Positions 38,296 through 45,257 of a DNA stretch of 64,000 nt are shown piece after piece (the stretch's first letter is position 1; each line of letters opens with the position of its first letter). Below the pieces are notes generated by a model. The model saw only the letters and a list, made by a program, of their open reading frames with translations, searched no databases and was not told where the DNA came from. The translations under genes were made by a program, and so were the position numbers. The stretch is from assembly GCF_024809855.1 (NCBI RefSeq), contig NZ_JANUEM010000001.1, positions 1 through 64,000 on the forward strand, in the 5' to 3' direction. The DNA is from Rheinheimera pacifica (lineage in GTDB: Bacteria > Pseudomonadota > Gammaproteobacteria > Enterobacterales > Alteromonadaceae).

Positions 38296-38420
38296 TTTAT
38301 TTATTCTCTGTAATATGCCGAAAATGGGTTCGGAGCCAATAGCCGAAACCTTATTCAAGCAATTGAAATATAATAGATTATCAAGATATGCCTTTAATTG
38401 TCTCCGATCCCTTTTCACAT

Positions 38421-38438
38421 GGCAAAAAGTAAGACCCC
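38421..38438 (+). repeat. Left copy of an inverted flanking motif
   Basis: GGCAAAAAGTAAGACCCCG. Its counterpart near 40864-40889 reads, on the minus strand, GCGAAAAGTAAGATCTGG followed by CCCCGGAG. The two share AAAAGTAAGA and CCCCG and are in opposite orientation, bracketing the RelA/SpoT-NdpA operon. Confidence 0.5.
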
Positions 38439-38452
38439 GAAGCCCCGGCATA

Positions 38453-38494
38453 AACACCTAAGCTGCAGTAGTAAGTTACTGCAGCTTAGGTGTT
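38453..38494. repeat. Perfect 18-bp inverted repeat
   Basis: Arms AACACCTAAGCTGCAGTA (38453-38470) and its exact complement (38477-38494) with a 6-nt centre. It lies just after the end of the RelA/SpoT gene. The following tail on the minus strand is only TTTA, so as a terminator it would be atypical; it may also be a recombination or protein-binding site. Confidence 0.8.
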
Positions 38495-38531
38495 AAGGGG
38501 GTTGAGCTAAATTAAAGGGTTTTAAGAAAAG

Positions 38532-39497
38532 TCAGTGGTTTAAACCAAGATCACTGTAAACCATATCCAACGCATCATGTGAACCAGCAAATGGCCATTT
38601 ATCAAAAACCTCATATGGAGAACGACTCACCAGCCAATATGCCAGAATTACAACCGGCTGAGCCCAGAAAGGATCTGTAATAGCCCTCTCTTTTATTCTA
38701 TCCGCTATGTAGGTTTTTCTGGTTAAAAAATCGTTTATCTCTGTCAAAGTGCTTTGACCTTGTAGCTCATCCTCAAACTCATCCAGAATGACCATATTCA
38801 GCTTCTGATCTTTAATTTTAGATGGCGAAATTTTCGCATCATAAAGCGCTGACAACTGCTCAAGCAGTTCGCCTCTCGCTTTATTTTCTTCAGCTAAAAT
38901 TTCCATGGTTTCACAAAATAGGTGATCTGCAGTATCAATAAGGGCCGCGCTACTGGCGATATAACGTCTTGCTTTAACAGGAGCTGGCCATGTACTTTTG
39001 TAGATACTATCATGTGCAACCTCCGCATAAGCATGCTGCATCAAAGTTCTAATCTGCAACTCACAGCATAGTCCTTTAGGAACGCTCACTCCATCTATTA
39101 TACTGTCAGCTTTAGCACGAAGTTCATAATGCAATGACTGATAATCGAATTTCTCCGGGCTTTTGGCGACCTCTTCATCAGGATCTCGAGCTAACTGAAC
39201 ATCCCAGTAATCGTTACCATTTAGCAAATTGGCAACTGCCCGTAAATCTTTGGATAAAAGCACAACCACTCTCGCACCAACCAAATCTGTCATTTCAGAA
39301 ATAGGTTTTTTATACCCTTTACGGGCTATTTTCCCAATTGCCGAATGGACATCCTTTGAGCGGAACGAAGACATTTGAGGCTTTACACCAGCCTGCGAAG
39401 CTAACTTAAGCATTGAATTGACGACAAAACTTCCCCAAGCATCTAGAGCAGAAGCATTATCACTTAACCAAGTCTCAAACTCAGCTATCATTGTCAT
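38532..39497 (-). CDS. Single-domain RelA/SpoT nucleotide pyrophosphokinase (small alarmone-synthetase/toxSAS-like)
   Basis: 321 residues. The RelA/SpoT synthetase domain occupies about 40-175: RSKDVHS and KPISEMTDLVGARVVV (Asp71, Gly74, Arg76), the YQSLH nucleotide-binding loop (119-123), and CELQIRT with catalytic Glu146, then HAYAEVAHD. There is no HD hydrolase domain, TGS or ACT. The remaining 150 residues are helical and unrecognised. Such proteins make (p)ppGpp-like alarmones or pyrophosphorylate tRNA as toxins. The ATG overlaps the NdpA-family stop codon (ATGA), so both are made in concert. AT-rich codon use sets the pair apart from surrounding genes. Confidence 0.85.
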   Translation of the reverse strand: MTMIAEFETWLSDNASALDAWGSFVVNSMLKLASQAGVKPQMSSFRSKDVHSAIGKIARKGYKKPISEMTDLVGARVVVLLSKDLRAVANLLNGNDYWDVQLARDPDEEVAKSPEKFDYQSLHYELRAKADSIIDGVSVPKGLCCELQIRTLMQHAYAEVAHDSIYKSTWPAPVKARRYIASSAALIDTADHLFCETMEILAEENKARGELLEQLSALYDAKISPSKIKDQKLNMVILDEFEDELQGQSTLTEINDFLTRKTYIADRIKERAITDPFWAQPVVILAYWLVSRSPYEVFDKWPFAGSHDALDMVYSDLGLNH

Positions 39498-40573
39498 TCC
39501 CGCGCCTGTATCCCACCTTTAATTTGAACTGTCGTAAAACCATCGCTCTGCTCGCCAATTTTAACAAGCTCATTTAAACTAACATCAGCAGGCGCTTGGA
39601 TTTTTACACCACTGCTGAACATAAAGTTACGAGGGCGTCTCAGTTTAGCCTTTATATAGTCAATATCTTTCACGACAGCACCATCAGGGGCACCTTTTTC
39701 AGTAAGGGTTTTAATGTAATCAGATCTAAATTCTGGCTCAAAATGCGTTTCGGCAAATTCTTTCAATTGAATAGTAGCATTTTGGCTTCTTAGTTCAGCC
39801 CTCAAAGCTTCTCGCAAATCATACTTATCGCCGTCATCAATAGGCATTGCATCGATATAATTTCTTGTTTCTTCATAAAATAGACGTGTCTGATACTTAG
39901 ATGAGCCAGTTATACTCATACCTAAAAAAGTATCATAAAAATAGGCTGCAGCGGGCCTGGTTTCAGTCGCAGTCAGGAGGTGATCAAACAAAAATGATCT
40001 GTAATTAACAGGAGAATACCCTGTATCATCAGTTGGCTTCTGATACTGGTTCTCTATCAAAACACCTATTTTGTAAAGTCGTTGAGTTTGCGACAACAAC
40101 ATCTTTTTCACTAGTTTTAATGTAATTTCCCCATTAACTTCCTCAACATCAAACCCTTTATCCGTTTCTGCTTTTAGCGCTGCCAAAAACGGCTGCTGTG
40201 ATTCACCCACCTTACCGCTAAAAACAATCAGAACCCCACCAGGCCACTTGGGGTTTGTTTGAGCTTCAGCTAAATCAAGTGCCAATGCTCTCGACAGCGC
40301 TATAAATTCATCATCTTTAGCATGAATACTTGAAGCCGCTTTTTGCATAAAAGAATTCGTGTCATTCTTAACAATCTGCACTTCTAAGCCGTGTGAAGAA
40401 CTACCTAATGCAGTGGTAACTCTCAGCTGGATAAGGTCTTTAGCTTCACCTTGTAGCGGGAGCAATTTATCAGTCAGGTTTGGTTTAACAAGTGCTTTAT
40501 CTTTACCCCTAGCAAAAATTGTATGTGCAATAAGGCGATGTATCGTTAGTCCTTCGAATTTGAAGTGCTCCAT
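39494..40573 (-). CDS. NdpA/YejK-family nucleoid-associated protein
   Basis: 359 residues. It follows the PF04245 (37-kDa nucleoid-associated protein) pattern: an N-terminal helix with IHRLIAH, the middle segment FLGMSITGSSKYQTRLFYEETRNYIDA that aligns with FLGASEGLNAKAQNR in Escherichia coli YejK, and a C-terminal strand region VKIQAPADVSLNELVKIGEQ...TVQIKG. YejK binds nucleoid DNA. This copy is a divergent accessory member, coupled to a RelA/SpoT synthetase. GGAG lies 6 nt before the ATG. It may sense foreign DNA or restrain the synthetase; neither is shown. Confidence 0.8.
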   Translation of the reverse strand: MEHFKFEGLTIHRLIAHTIFARGKDKALVKPNLTDKLLPLQGEAKDLIQLRVTTALGSSSHGLEVQIVKNDTNSFMQKAASSIHAKDDEFIALSRALALDLAEAQTNPKWPGGVLIVFSGKVGESQQPFLAALKAETDKGFDVEEVNGEITLKLVKKMLLSQTQRLYKIGVLIENQYQKPTDDTGYSPVNYRSFLFDHLLTATETRPAAAYFYDTFLGMSITGSSKYQTRLFYEETRNYIDAMPIDDGDKYDLREALRAELRSQNATIQLKEFAETHFEPEFRSDYIKTLTEKGAPDGAVVKDIDYIKAKLRRPRNFMFSSGVKIQAPADVSLNELVKIGEQSDGFTTVQIKGGIQARE

Positions 40574-40616
40574 TTGAAACTCCCGTAAGCTAATACTTAT
40601 TATAAATAATTCTTAC

Positions 40617-40775
40617 TTAATATGCCGAGCAGTCATCAGCTTCATCATATGAATCTCTTACCATACCGAGTTTAGTCTGCCCCTTAACAACACTTCCATC
40701 TCCATCAAGAACCTCAACGTCATACCTTGGATATTGCACAGCAAATCGTGCTTGCTTCCATTCAGAAACGGTCAT
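40617..40775 (-). CDS. Possible 52-residue acidic small protein at the head of the NdpA-RelA/SpoT operon
   Basis: An ATG-to-TAA frame with protein-like composition (starts MTVSEWKQARFAVQYP; acidic tail with DSYDEADDC), ending 43 nt before the NdpA-family gene on the same strand. No good Shine-Dalgarno precedes the ATG (AAGGA is 19 nt away) and the frame stays open for nine more codons upstream, so it could also be the end of a degraded gene. If real, a small acidic protein in front of a toxin-like operon is a candidate antitoxin or trigger. Confidence 0.45.
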   Translation of the reverse strand: MTVSEWKQARFAVQYPRYDVEVLDGDGSVVKGQTKLGMVRDSYDEADDCSAY

Positions 40776-41174
40776 ATCATTTTTACCGCACGTTCCTTGT
40801 TATATTGGAGCAATCCTTATTTATCTCCGCAGTGCCAAGACTGCGGCTAACTTTCAACAGTAACTCCGGGGCCAGATCTTACTTTTCGCTACCCTGAACT
40901 TTGTATTGTCAAATAAGCCCCAAAACATCTGCCACCTTTGCCTTAAACTTAATTATCGTCAAGCATTTAAATCGGCTAAATCTTTCAATGGTTTTGATAT
41001 ACTTGGCCACGGCGAACGGCAACAAAAGCCATACTGCTATTCTGGCACTGAATAAAACCAACGAACTTCTGATTTAATGCTGATATTGCCGTATTTTGGT
41101 TATTTTTTGTGCAAATATTTCTTCTGGCGTTAGTTAACCCCTGCTTCAATAAGAAATAACTTTCGGGCAGAACA
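40776..41174. other. Intergenic region between the NdpA-RelA/SpoT operon and the GNAT-like cassette
   Basis: About 400 bp, AT-rich, without a convincing gene. It contains a 7-bp hairpin (CCGCAGT 40827-40833 / ACTGCGG 40840-40846) and the right copy of the flanking motif. The promoters of both flanking transcription units should be here; TTGACA on the minus strand near 40910 lacks a clear -10. Confidence 0.5.
40864..40889 (-). repeat. Right copy of the inverted flanking motif
   Basis: Minus-strand reading GCGAAAAGTAAGATCTGG then CCCCGGAG. The GAAAAGTAAGATCTG...CCCCGG form resembles scattered palindromic repeats I recall from related genomes, often near mobile elements; it is the inverted partner of the motif at 38421. 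Confidence 0.5.
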
Positions 41175-41570
41175 ATGGCACAGTTATCCCACTGGGAGGC
41201 GCATCCTGATCGCCGGATAATGTGGTCGTGGCAGCATTGGGTCAACCGCTACGCTGCCATTTATCCTAAGCGGTTTGAGCTCGCCATCTGGTTTCATAGT
41301 ATGTTATGCAGTGTATCTTTGGGCCGGCCCACCTGGGACGCGGGTAAACTGCGGTTAGATATGATTAAATCTTCTCCTGAGAAAACACCACTAACAGGCC
41401 AGACGGTAAAGTTAACGGTTTTAGTCGCGGAAACTTATGCAGATATTATTGGTGCTGAGCAAATCAGAATAATGAACCCCATAAACAATAAAGTACGTTC
41501 TCATTATGAAGCTATGGGCTTTACCTACGTTGGCGGTAAAAGCGACTACTGCGTGAAGGATTTACTATGA
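41175..41570 (+). CDS. GNAT-like protein of unknown function, first gene of a two-gene cassette
   Basis: 131 residues. The start SHWEAHPDRRIMWSWQHWVNRYAAIYPKR contrasts with a recognisable GNAT-type end: IGAEQIRIMNPINNKVRSHYEAMGFTYV, where the N-x-x-x-x-x-x-Y-x-x-x-GF motif is the last acetyltransferase helix and strand. The central acetyl-CoA loop is not obvious, so catalytic ability is doubtful. It overlaps the next gene by ATGA. Possibly a GNAT-type toxin module; this is inference from architecture. Confidence 0.7.
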   Translation: MAQLSHWEAHPDRRIMWSWQHWVNRYAAIYPKRFELAIWFHSMLCSVSLGRPTWDAGKLRLDMIKSSPEKTPLTGQTVKLTVLVAETYADIIGAEQIRIMNPINNKVRSHYEAMGFTYVGGKSDYCVKDLL

Positions 41571-41818
41571 AAAAACGAACTGACAGACCTGAACCGGGTA
41601 CTCCTGAGTTTGACGAATGGCTGGGCAAGCGGATAGCCAAACGTGTTAAAGAGATGGGGAATGTACCGAATTTAGAAGATGAATTCGGCATATTATCCGG
41701 TAGCTTTGAAAGCATGACGAATACCGATGCTGAGGCCTTCCCTGACGAGCCGGAGGAATATATGCCGCATGAACGGGTAAAAATTGTGGTAGATAACAGC
41801 AGTAAAAAGAAATCTTAG
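41567..41818 (+). CDS. Small highly charged protein, second gene of the GNAT-like cassette
   Basis: 83 residues, no signal or membrane segment. A basic front (MKKRTDRPEPGTPEFDEWLGKRIAKR... in shortened form) and an acidic Pro-containing rear suggest a partly disordered partner protein. Translation is coupled to the GNAT-like gene. Its stop codon TAG (41816-41818) falls inside a duplicated hydrolase fragment that begins at 41815, so the cassette abuts an older junction. Confidence 0.65.
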   Translation: MKKRTDRPEPGTPEFDEWLGKRIAKRVKEMGNVPNLEDEFGILSGSFESMTNTDAEAFPDEPEEYMPHERVKIVVDNSSKKKS

Positions 41819-41965
41819 TACTTTGCCGACTTTAAGGTCAGAGCAACTGATGTAGCTGCTGCTGATACCCCATTTCATTAAACGCTTTCGACGCCGGGTT
41901 CATAAACCCATGCCCATACGGCGCGCTAATGGCATTCACGCCTTGCTGCTGTAACTGCTGGCATA
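41815..41965 (-). pseudogene. Truncated duplicate of the hydrolase gene at 43766-44344
   Basis: On the minus strand the fragment encodes ICQQLQQQGVNAISAPYG, then HGFMNPASKAFNEMGYQQQL and HQLL before a premature stop, matching the last ~45 residues of the intact hydrolase (DICLQLQQQGVSAISTPYG, HGFMNPVSKAFNEAGYQQQL). DNA identity is high and extends 3' of the stop to the CTTAGTACTTTGCCGAC junction in both copies. The N-terminal three quarters are missing. Confidence 0.88.
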
Positions 41966-42002
41966 TATTATTTTGGGTTTCGACTTTTGTCTAATTTGAA
42001 TA

Positions 42003-42021
42003 TATAGACGGTCGGTCTATA
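42003..42021. promoter_or_regulatory. TetR operator 1 (autoregulatory)
   Basis: TATAGAC-N5-GTCTATA, with a GACGGTCGGTC core, ending 8 bp before the TetR start codon. The same ATAGAC-N5-GTCTAT symmetry recurs before the downstream reductase gene, which strongly suggests both are bound by this TetR protein. Confidence 0.8.
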
Positions 42022-42029
42022 ATTCCGGC

Positions 42030-42662
42030 ATGACCATATTAAACCCCACGCCTCGCAGAGGCAGGCCGCCTAAAACGGTGGCACAAAACCGGGATATCCG
42101 CACTGAGCTGATCAGAAGCGGGCTTGAGCATTTAACCGAAATAGGTTTTACCGCGTCGGGCTTAGATAAAATCCTGAAAAAAGTCGGCGTGCCTAAGGGC
42201 TCGTTTTATTTTTACTTTCAAAGCAAAGAAACCTTTGGCCATGCTGTACTGAGTAGCTACGCCAGCTACTTTGCCCACAAGCTCGATAGTCACTTACTGG
42301 ACAACAGCTATGCGCCGATGCAGCGTATTCGCAATTTTGTGGAAGACGCCAAACAAGGCATAGCACGGCATCAATTTAAACGCGGCTGCTTGGTAGGCAA
42401 CTTAGGCCAGGAAGTAGACCTATTGCCTGAAAGCTTTCGGCCCATGCTGATTGCCACCTTCCAAAGCTGGCAGCAGCGTGTGGCAAAGTGCCTACGCGAA
42501 GCGCAATTAACAGGAGAGCTGCCAGCGAATGCAGACTGCGAAGTGTTGGCCGAGTTTTTCTGGATTGGCTGGGAAGGTGCCGTCAGCCGTGCACGGCTGG
42601 AGCAAAGCACCGGGCCCCTGGATAAGTACGTAGAACTCTTTACTCAGCGCTTAGCCGGGTAA
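42030..42662 (+). CDS. TetR-family transcriptional regulator (AcuR-like)
   Basis: 210 residues. The helix-turn-helix (about residues 25-70) reads GLEHLTEIGFTASGLDKILKKVGVPKGSFYFYFQSKE; the ligand domain has FKRGCLVGNLGQE, a Cys-containing motif typical of the AcuR/NemR-like branch that senses electrophiles. Followed 43 bp later by an AcuI/YhdH reductase under a matching operator. It therefore probably represses itself and the reductase and is released by an alpha,beta-unsaturated compound; the ligand is inferred. No clear Shine-Dalgarno, as the operator is close to the ATG. Confidence 0.87.
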   Translation: MTILNPTPRRGRPPKTVAQNRDIRTELIRSGLEHLTEIGFTASGLDKILKKVGVPKGSFYFYFQSKETFGHAVLSSYASYFAHKLDSHLLDNSYAPMQRIRNFVEDAKQGIARHQFKRGCLVGNLGQEVDLLPESFRPMLIATFQSWQQRVAKCLREAQLTGELPANADCEVLAEFFWIGWEGAVSRARLEQSTGPLDKYVELFTQRLAG

Positions 42663-42675
42663 TTCTTTATCAGTT

Positions 42676-42694
42676 AATAGACAGTCGGTCTATT
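42676..42694. promoter_or_regulatory. TetR operator 2 (upstream of the reductase)
   Basis: AATAGAC-AGTCG-GTCTATT, matching operator 1 in 7-bp arms and 5-bp spacing. It sits between the TetR stop codon and the reductase Shine-Dalgarno (AGGAGG at 42696-42701), so the reductase has its own regulated promoter or the operon is blocked here. Confidence 0.8.
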
Positions 42695-42705
42695 TAGGAG
42701 GCAAG

Positions 42706-43692
42706 ATGTTTAAAGGCGTATTGATTGAAAAAGACCCACAAAATTACACAGCAACCGTTAAGGACTTAGACGACTCGGTGCTGATGGACGGCGACACTCT
42801 GGTGAGCGTGGCATACAGCACGCTGAATTATAAAGATGCGCTGGCCATTACCGGAAAATCCCCCGTGGTGCGTAAATTCCCGCTGATCCCAGGCATCGAT
42901 TTGGCAGGCAGCGTGATCAGCTGTACGTCGGGTAAATTTAAAGCCGGTGATCAGGTGCTGCTAAACGGCTTTGGTGTCGGCGAAATACACTGCGGCGGGT
43001 TAGCGCAAAAAGCACAGCTTAATAGTGACTGGTTAATCGCACTTCCCAAAGCGTTATCCGCCAAACAGGCAATGGCAATTGGTACCGCAGGCTACACCGC
43101 CATGCTGTGCATAATGGCGCTGCAAAAACATGGCGTAATGCCCAATTGCGGCGAAATATTGGTGACGGGTGCTAATGGTGGCGTGGGCAGCTACGCTATC
43201 GCGATTTTGGCTAAACTAGGCTACAACGTTGTCGCAGCCACCGGCCGGGTTGCAGAAGCTGAGTACTTAAAAGCACTTGGCGCCAGCGAGATTATTGACC
43301 GGCATACACTTTCTGAACCCGGACGGGCGCTGGCGAAAGAGCGCTGGGCAGGCGTGATTGACTCTGTCGGCAGCCATACACTGGTCAATGCCTGTGCCAG
43401 CACTAAGTATGGTGGTATTGTAGCCGCTTGTGGCTTAGCACAGGGTATGGATCTACCGGGTAGCGTAGCCCCCTTTATCTTGCGCGGTATTACCCTGGCC
43501 GGCATAGATAGTGTCATGCGCCCTGTAAAAGACCGTACTGAGGCCTGGGATAGATTGGCTAAGCTACTTGATAGCAAAACGCTGGAAGATGTCGCCACCG
43601 AGATAGGCTTAGCGCAGGTGTGTGATACTGCACAACATTTACTCGACGGCAAAGTGCGCGGCCGCATCGTGGTAAATGTTAATCAGCTTTAA
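42706..43692 (+). CDS. acuI: Acryloyl-CoA reductase-like MDR oxidoreductase (AcuI/YhdH family)
   Basis: 328 residues (YhdH 324). Zinc-free medium-chain reductase: NYKDALAITGKSPVVRKFPLIPGIDLAG, NADPH-binding VTGANGGVGSYAIAILAKLGY, and YGGIVAACGLAQGMDLPGSVAPFILRGITLAGIDSVM. AcuI reduces toxic acryloyl-CoA to propionyl-CoA with NADPH. Close linkage to an AcuR-like TetR gene with shared operators supports a detoxification role; the substrate is inferred. Confidence 0.92.
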   Translation: MFKGVLIEKDPQNYTATVKDLDDSVLMDGDTLVSVAYSTLNYKDALAITGKSPVVRKFPLIPGIDLAGSVISCTSGKFKAGDQVLLNGFGVGEIHCGGLAQKAQLNSDWLIALPKALSAKQAMAIGTAGYTAMLCIMALQKHGVMPNCGEILVTGANGGVGSYAIAILAKLGYNVVAATGRVAEAEYLKALGASEIIDRHTLSEPGRALAKERWAGVIDSVGSHTLVNACASTKYGGIVAACGLAQGMDLPGSVAPFILRGITLAGIDSVMRPVKDRTEAWDRLAKLLDSKTLEDVATEIGLAQVCDTAQHLLDGKVRGRIVVNVNQL

Positions 43693-43765
43693 AACGAATA
43701 TGCAGCAAAGGCGATAATGACTTAACCAAAAGGTGCATTTGTACTGCACCGGCAATATCGAAACC

Positions 43766-44344
43766 TTAGTACTTTGCCGACTTTAATATCAGCAGCAACT
43801 GGCTGAGCTGCTGCTGATACCCCGCTTCATTAAATGCCTTAGACACCGGGTTCATAAACCCATGCCCATACGGCGTGCTAATGGCACTCACGCCCTGCTG
43901 CTGTAACTGCAGGCAGATATCGGCCACAGCAAAATGCGGCTCGCTGTTGCCAAAAATAACCTGAGTGGGTACTTTCGGCTTCAGCGCTAAATGCTGATGG
44001 ATCTGGCCGGGGTAAAACAGTATCGCTTGTTTAACCTGCTTGCTGTCAATATCAGCTAAAACGCGCCATAGCGCGTTGGCACCGGCGCTAAAACCTATTG
44101 CAAGATCAAACGGCTGTGAGCAGCTTTGCAGCGCCTGAGCAGCGATATTTGCATACGCATTATGGCCGCACTTAGCAATATAAGCAGCGTAAGCTTGTTC
44201 TTCATTAGCGAACTGCTGCGGTTTGCCCTGATAAGGGTCAACAATTTGCAGCCTGGCGCCAACATGAACCAAATCGGCCTGCAGGCGCTTAAAGCCTGCG
44301 CACTGGCCGAAGATATCCGTAAGCAGTAAAACGGTTTGGTTCAT
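43766..44344 (-). CDS. Dienelactone-hydrolase-like alpha/beta hydrolase
   Basis: 192 residues. VLLLTDIFGQCAGFKRLQADL start, nucleophile region LAIGFSAGANALW (Ser), acidic residue near FGNSEPHF and His in PYGHGFMNP, so a complete triad is likely. It should act on a small ester or lactone. Convergent with the reductase gene. The fragment at 41815-41965 is a broken copy of its 3' end. Confidence 0.87.
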   Translation of the reverse strand: MNQTVLLLTDIFGQCAGFKRLQADLVHVGARLQIVDPYQGKPQQFANEEQAYAAYIAKCGHNAYANIAAQALQSCSQPFDLAIGFSAGANALWRVLADIDSKQVKQAILFYPGQIHQHLALKPKVPTQVIFGNSEPHFAVADICLQLQQQGVSAISTPYGHGFMNPVSKAFNEAGYQQQLSQLLLILKSAKY

Positions 44345-44395
44345 AACACTAACCTAACTGCAGCACGGCAGTTAGCGAAACATTGGACTGTGGCG

Positions 44396-44926
44396 TTAGC
44401 GGTTGCCATAGGTTTTATTAGCCTCAAAGGCTTCGCGCTCCAGTGGTGAGTTGTCGTAGCCGTACTTAAGTAAATCTGCAAAGTGCTGGGTTATCACCTG
44501 TTTTAAGCTGGCACGTTCAATTTGCAGCACATGCACCAACTCGTGCGCCAGCTTGGGTGTAGTTAGCGGATAATCTTTTCTGACATAAATTGAGTAACCA
44601 AATACCTGGGCGTTGTTAATAACCCCTTCACCAATAAAGCCGGTGGCCTCACCGACTAACTTCAGCATAGGGTTGTGATACGGAAACGGCACTGCATCAA
44701 CATATACCAGCCGCACTTTCTCTGGCTGTTTAATACCAATCTCCTTTGCAATTTCCAGTTGTGCTGCATTAAGTGGCTCGCCCTGTTGCACACCGGCAGC
44801 CTCTGTGTCGCTGGCCCAGTTGATGTACTGCGGCAGAATAACTGCAGAAATAATACTTTGATGAAATGCGATTACTGCGCCAATAAGCACAAGTAACAAC
44901 ACCAGTGCCAACTTTAATTTGCTCAT
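44396..44926 (-). CDS. Membrane-anchored protein with HExxH motif (putative zinc metallopeptidase)
   Basis: 176 residues. An N-terminal membrane anchor (LKLALVLLLVLIGAVIAF) is followed by a periplasmic domain containing AHELVHVLQIER (H-E-L-V-H), typical of gluzincin-like peptidases, and a conserved-looking LEREAFEANKTYGNR end, where the Glu in EREAFE could be the third zinc ligand. No known family assigned. ATG 44926 chosen over a TTG five codons upstream. Confidence 0.7.
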   Translation of the reverse strand: MSKLKLALVLLLVLIGAVIAFHQSIISAVILPQYINWASDTEAAGVQQGEPLNAAQLEIAKEIGIKQPEKVRLVYVDAVPFPYHNPMLKLVGEATGFIGEGVINNAQVFGYSIYVRKDYPLTTPKLAHELVHVLQIERASLKQVITQHFADLLKYGYDNSPLEREAFEANKTYGNR

Positions 44927-45056
44927 AGGGATAACGTCCAAACTGTTAATAAGCGATGTGTGGAAAAATTCCGGTAGGTATTTAAATGGCTTTAAGGTGC
45001 TTTGTCAAAGCCTGTCGCAACAGTTGTACAACTGCTTATTTAGTTTTGAATAGAGA

Positions 45057-45080
45057 GTAACCGACTGAACTACCGCTCAG
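45057..45080 (-). pseudogene. tRNA-Asp fragment (5' part only)
   Basis: Minus strand GAGCGGTAGTTCAGTCGGTTA corresponds to the acceptor 5' strand and D arm of tRNA-Asp, then diverges. The 3' half is absent. Confidence 0.8.
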
Positions 45081-45084
45081 GCTA

Positions 45085-45114
45085 AAAAACAAAAAACCAG
45101 CATTATGCTGGTTT
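45085..45114 (-). terminator. Terminator downstream of the damaged tRNA-Asp copy
   Basis: 9-bp stem AAACCAGCA/TGCTGGTTT with a 3-nt loop and T-rich tails (TTTTTTGTTTTTT) on the minus strand. It is the terminal copy of a pair of identical hairpins 139 bp apart and ends the tRNA-Asp transcript. Confidence 0.88.
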
Positions 45115-45118
45115 AAAG

Positions 45119-45222
45119 TGGCGGAGCGGACGGGACTCGAACCCGCGCACTTTGCGGCTTTTGGCGTGACAGGCCGGCCATGCTTCTAATAGAAAGCAAC
45201 CGACTGAACTACCGCTTAAGCT
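45119..45222 (-). pseudogene. Degenerate tRNA-Asp copy
   Basis: The 3' half (GCGGGTTCGAGTCCCGTCCGCTCCGCCA region) and the 5' D-arm (AGCGGTAGTTCAGTCGGTT) are kept, but about 27 extra nt disrupt the anticodon and variable region, and the acceptor 5' strand is TAAGCGG and cannot pair fully with CCGCTCC. Not expected to function. Confidence 0.82.
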
Positions 45223-45223
45223 A

Positions 45224-45253
45224 AAAAACAAAAAACCAGCATTATGCTGGTTT
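45224..45253 (-). terminator. Terminator after the first intact tRNA-Asp
   Basis: Same 9-bp stem AAACCAGCA/TGCTGGTTT as the hairpin 139 bp away, with T-rich tail on the minus strand, starting 5 nt after the tRNA 3' end at 45258. Confidence 0.88.
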
Positions 45254-45257
45254 AAAG

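Noticed and set aside
38296..38457. N-terminal extension of the DUF4440 gene
   Set aside because: The extra 54 codons have no family sequence, include the flanking repeat motif, and a GTG at 38295 gives the usual length.
40985..41245. 86-codon minus-strand frame overlapping the GNAT-like gene start
   Set aside because: Antisense to the start of the GNAT-like gene, odd composition (many Cys, His and Asn), no ribosome-binding site.
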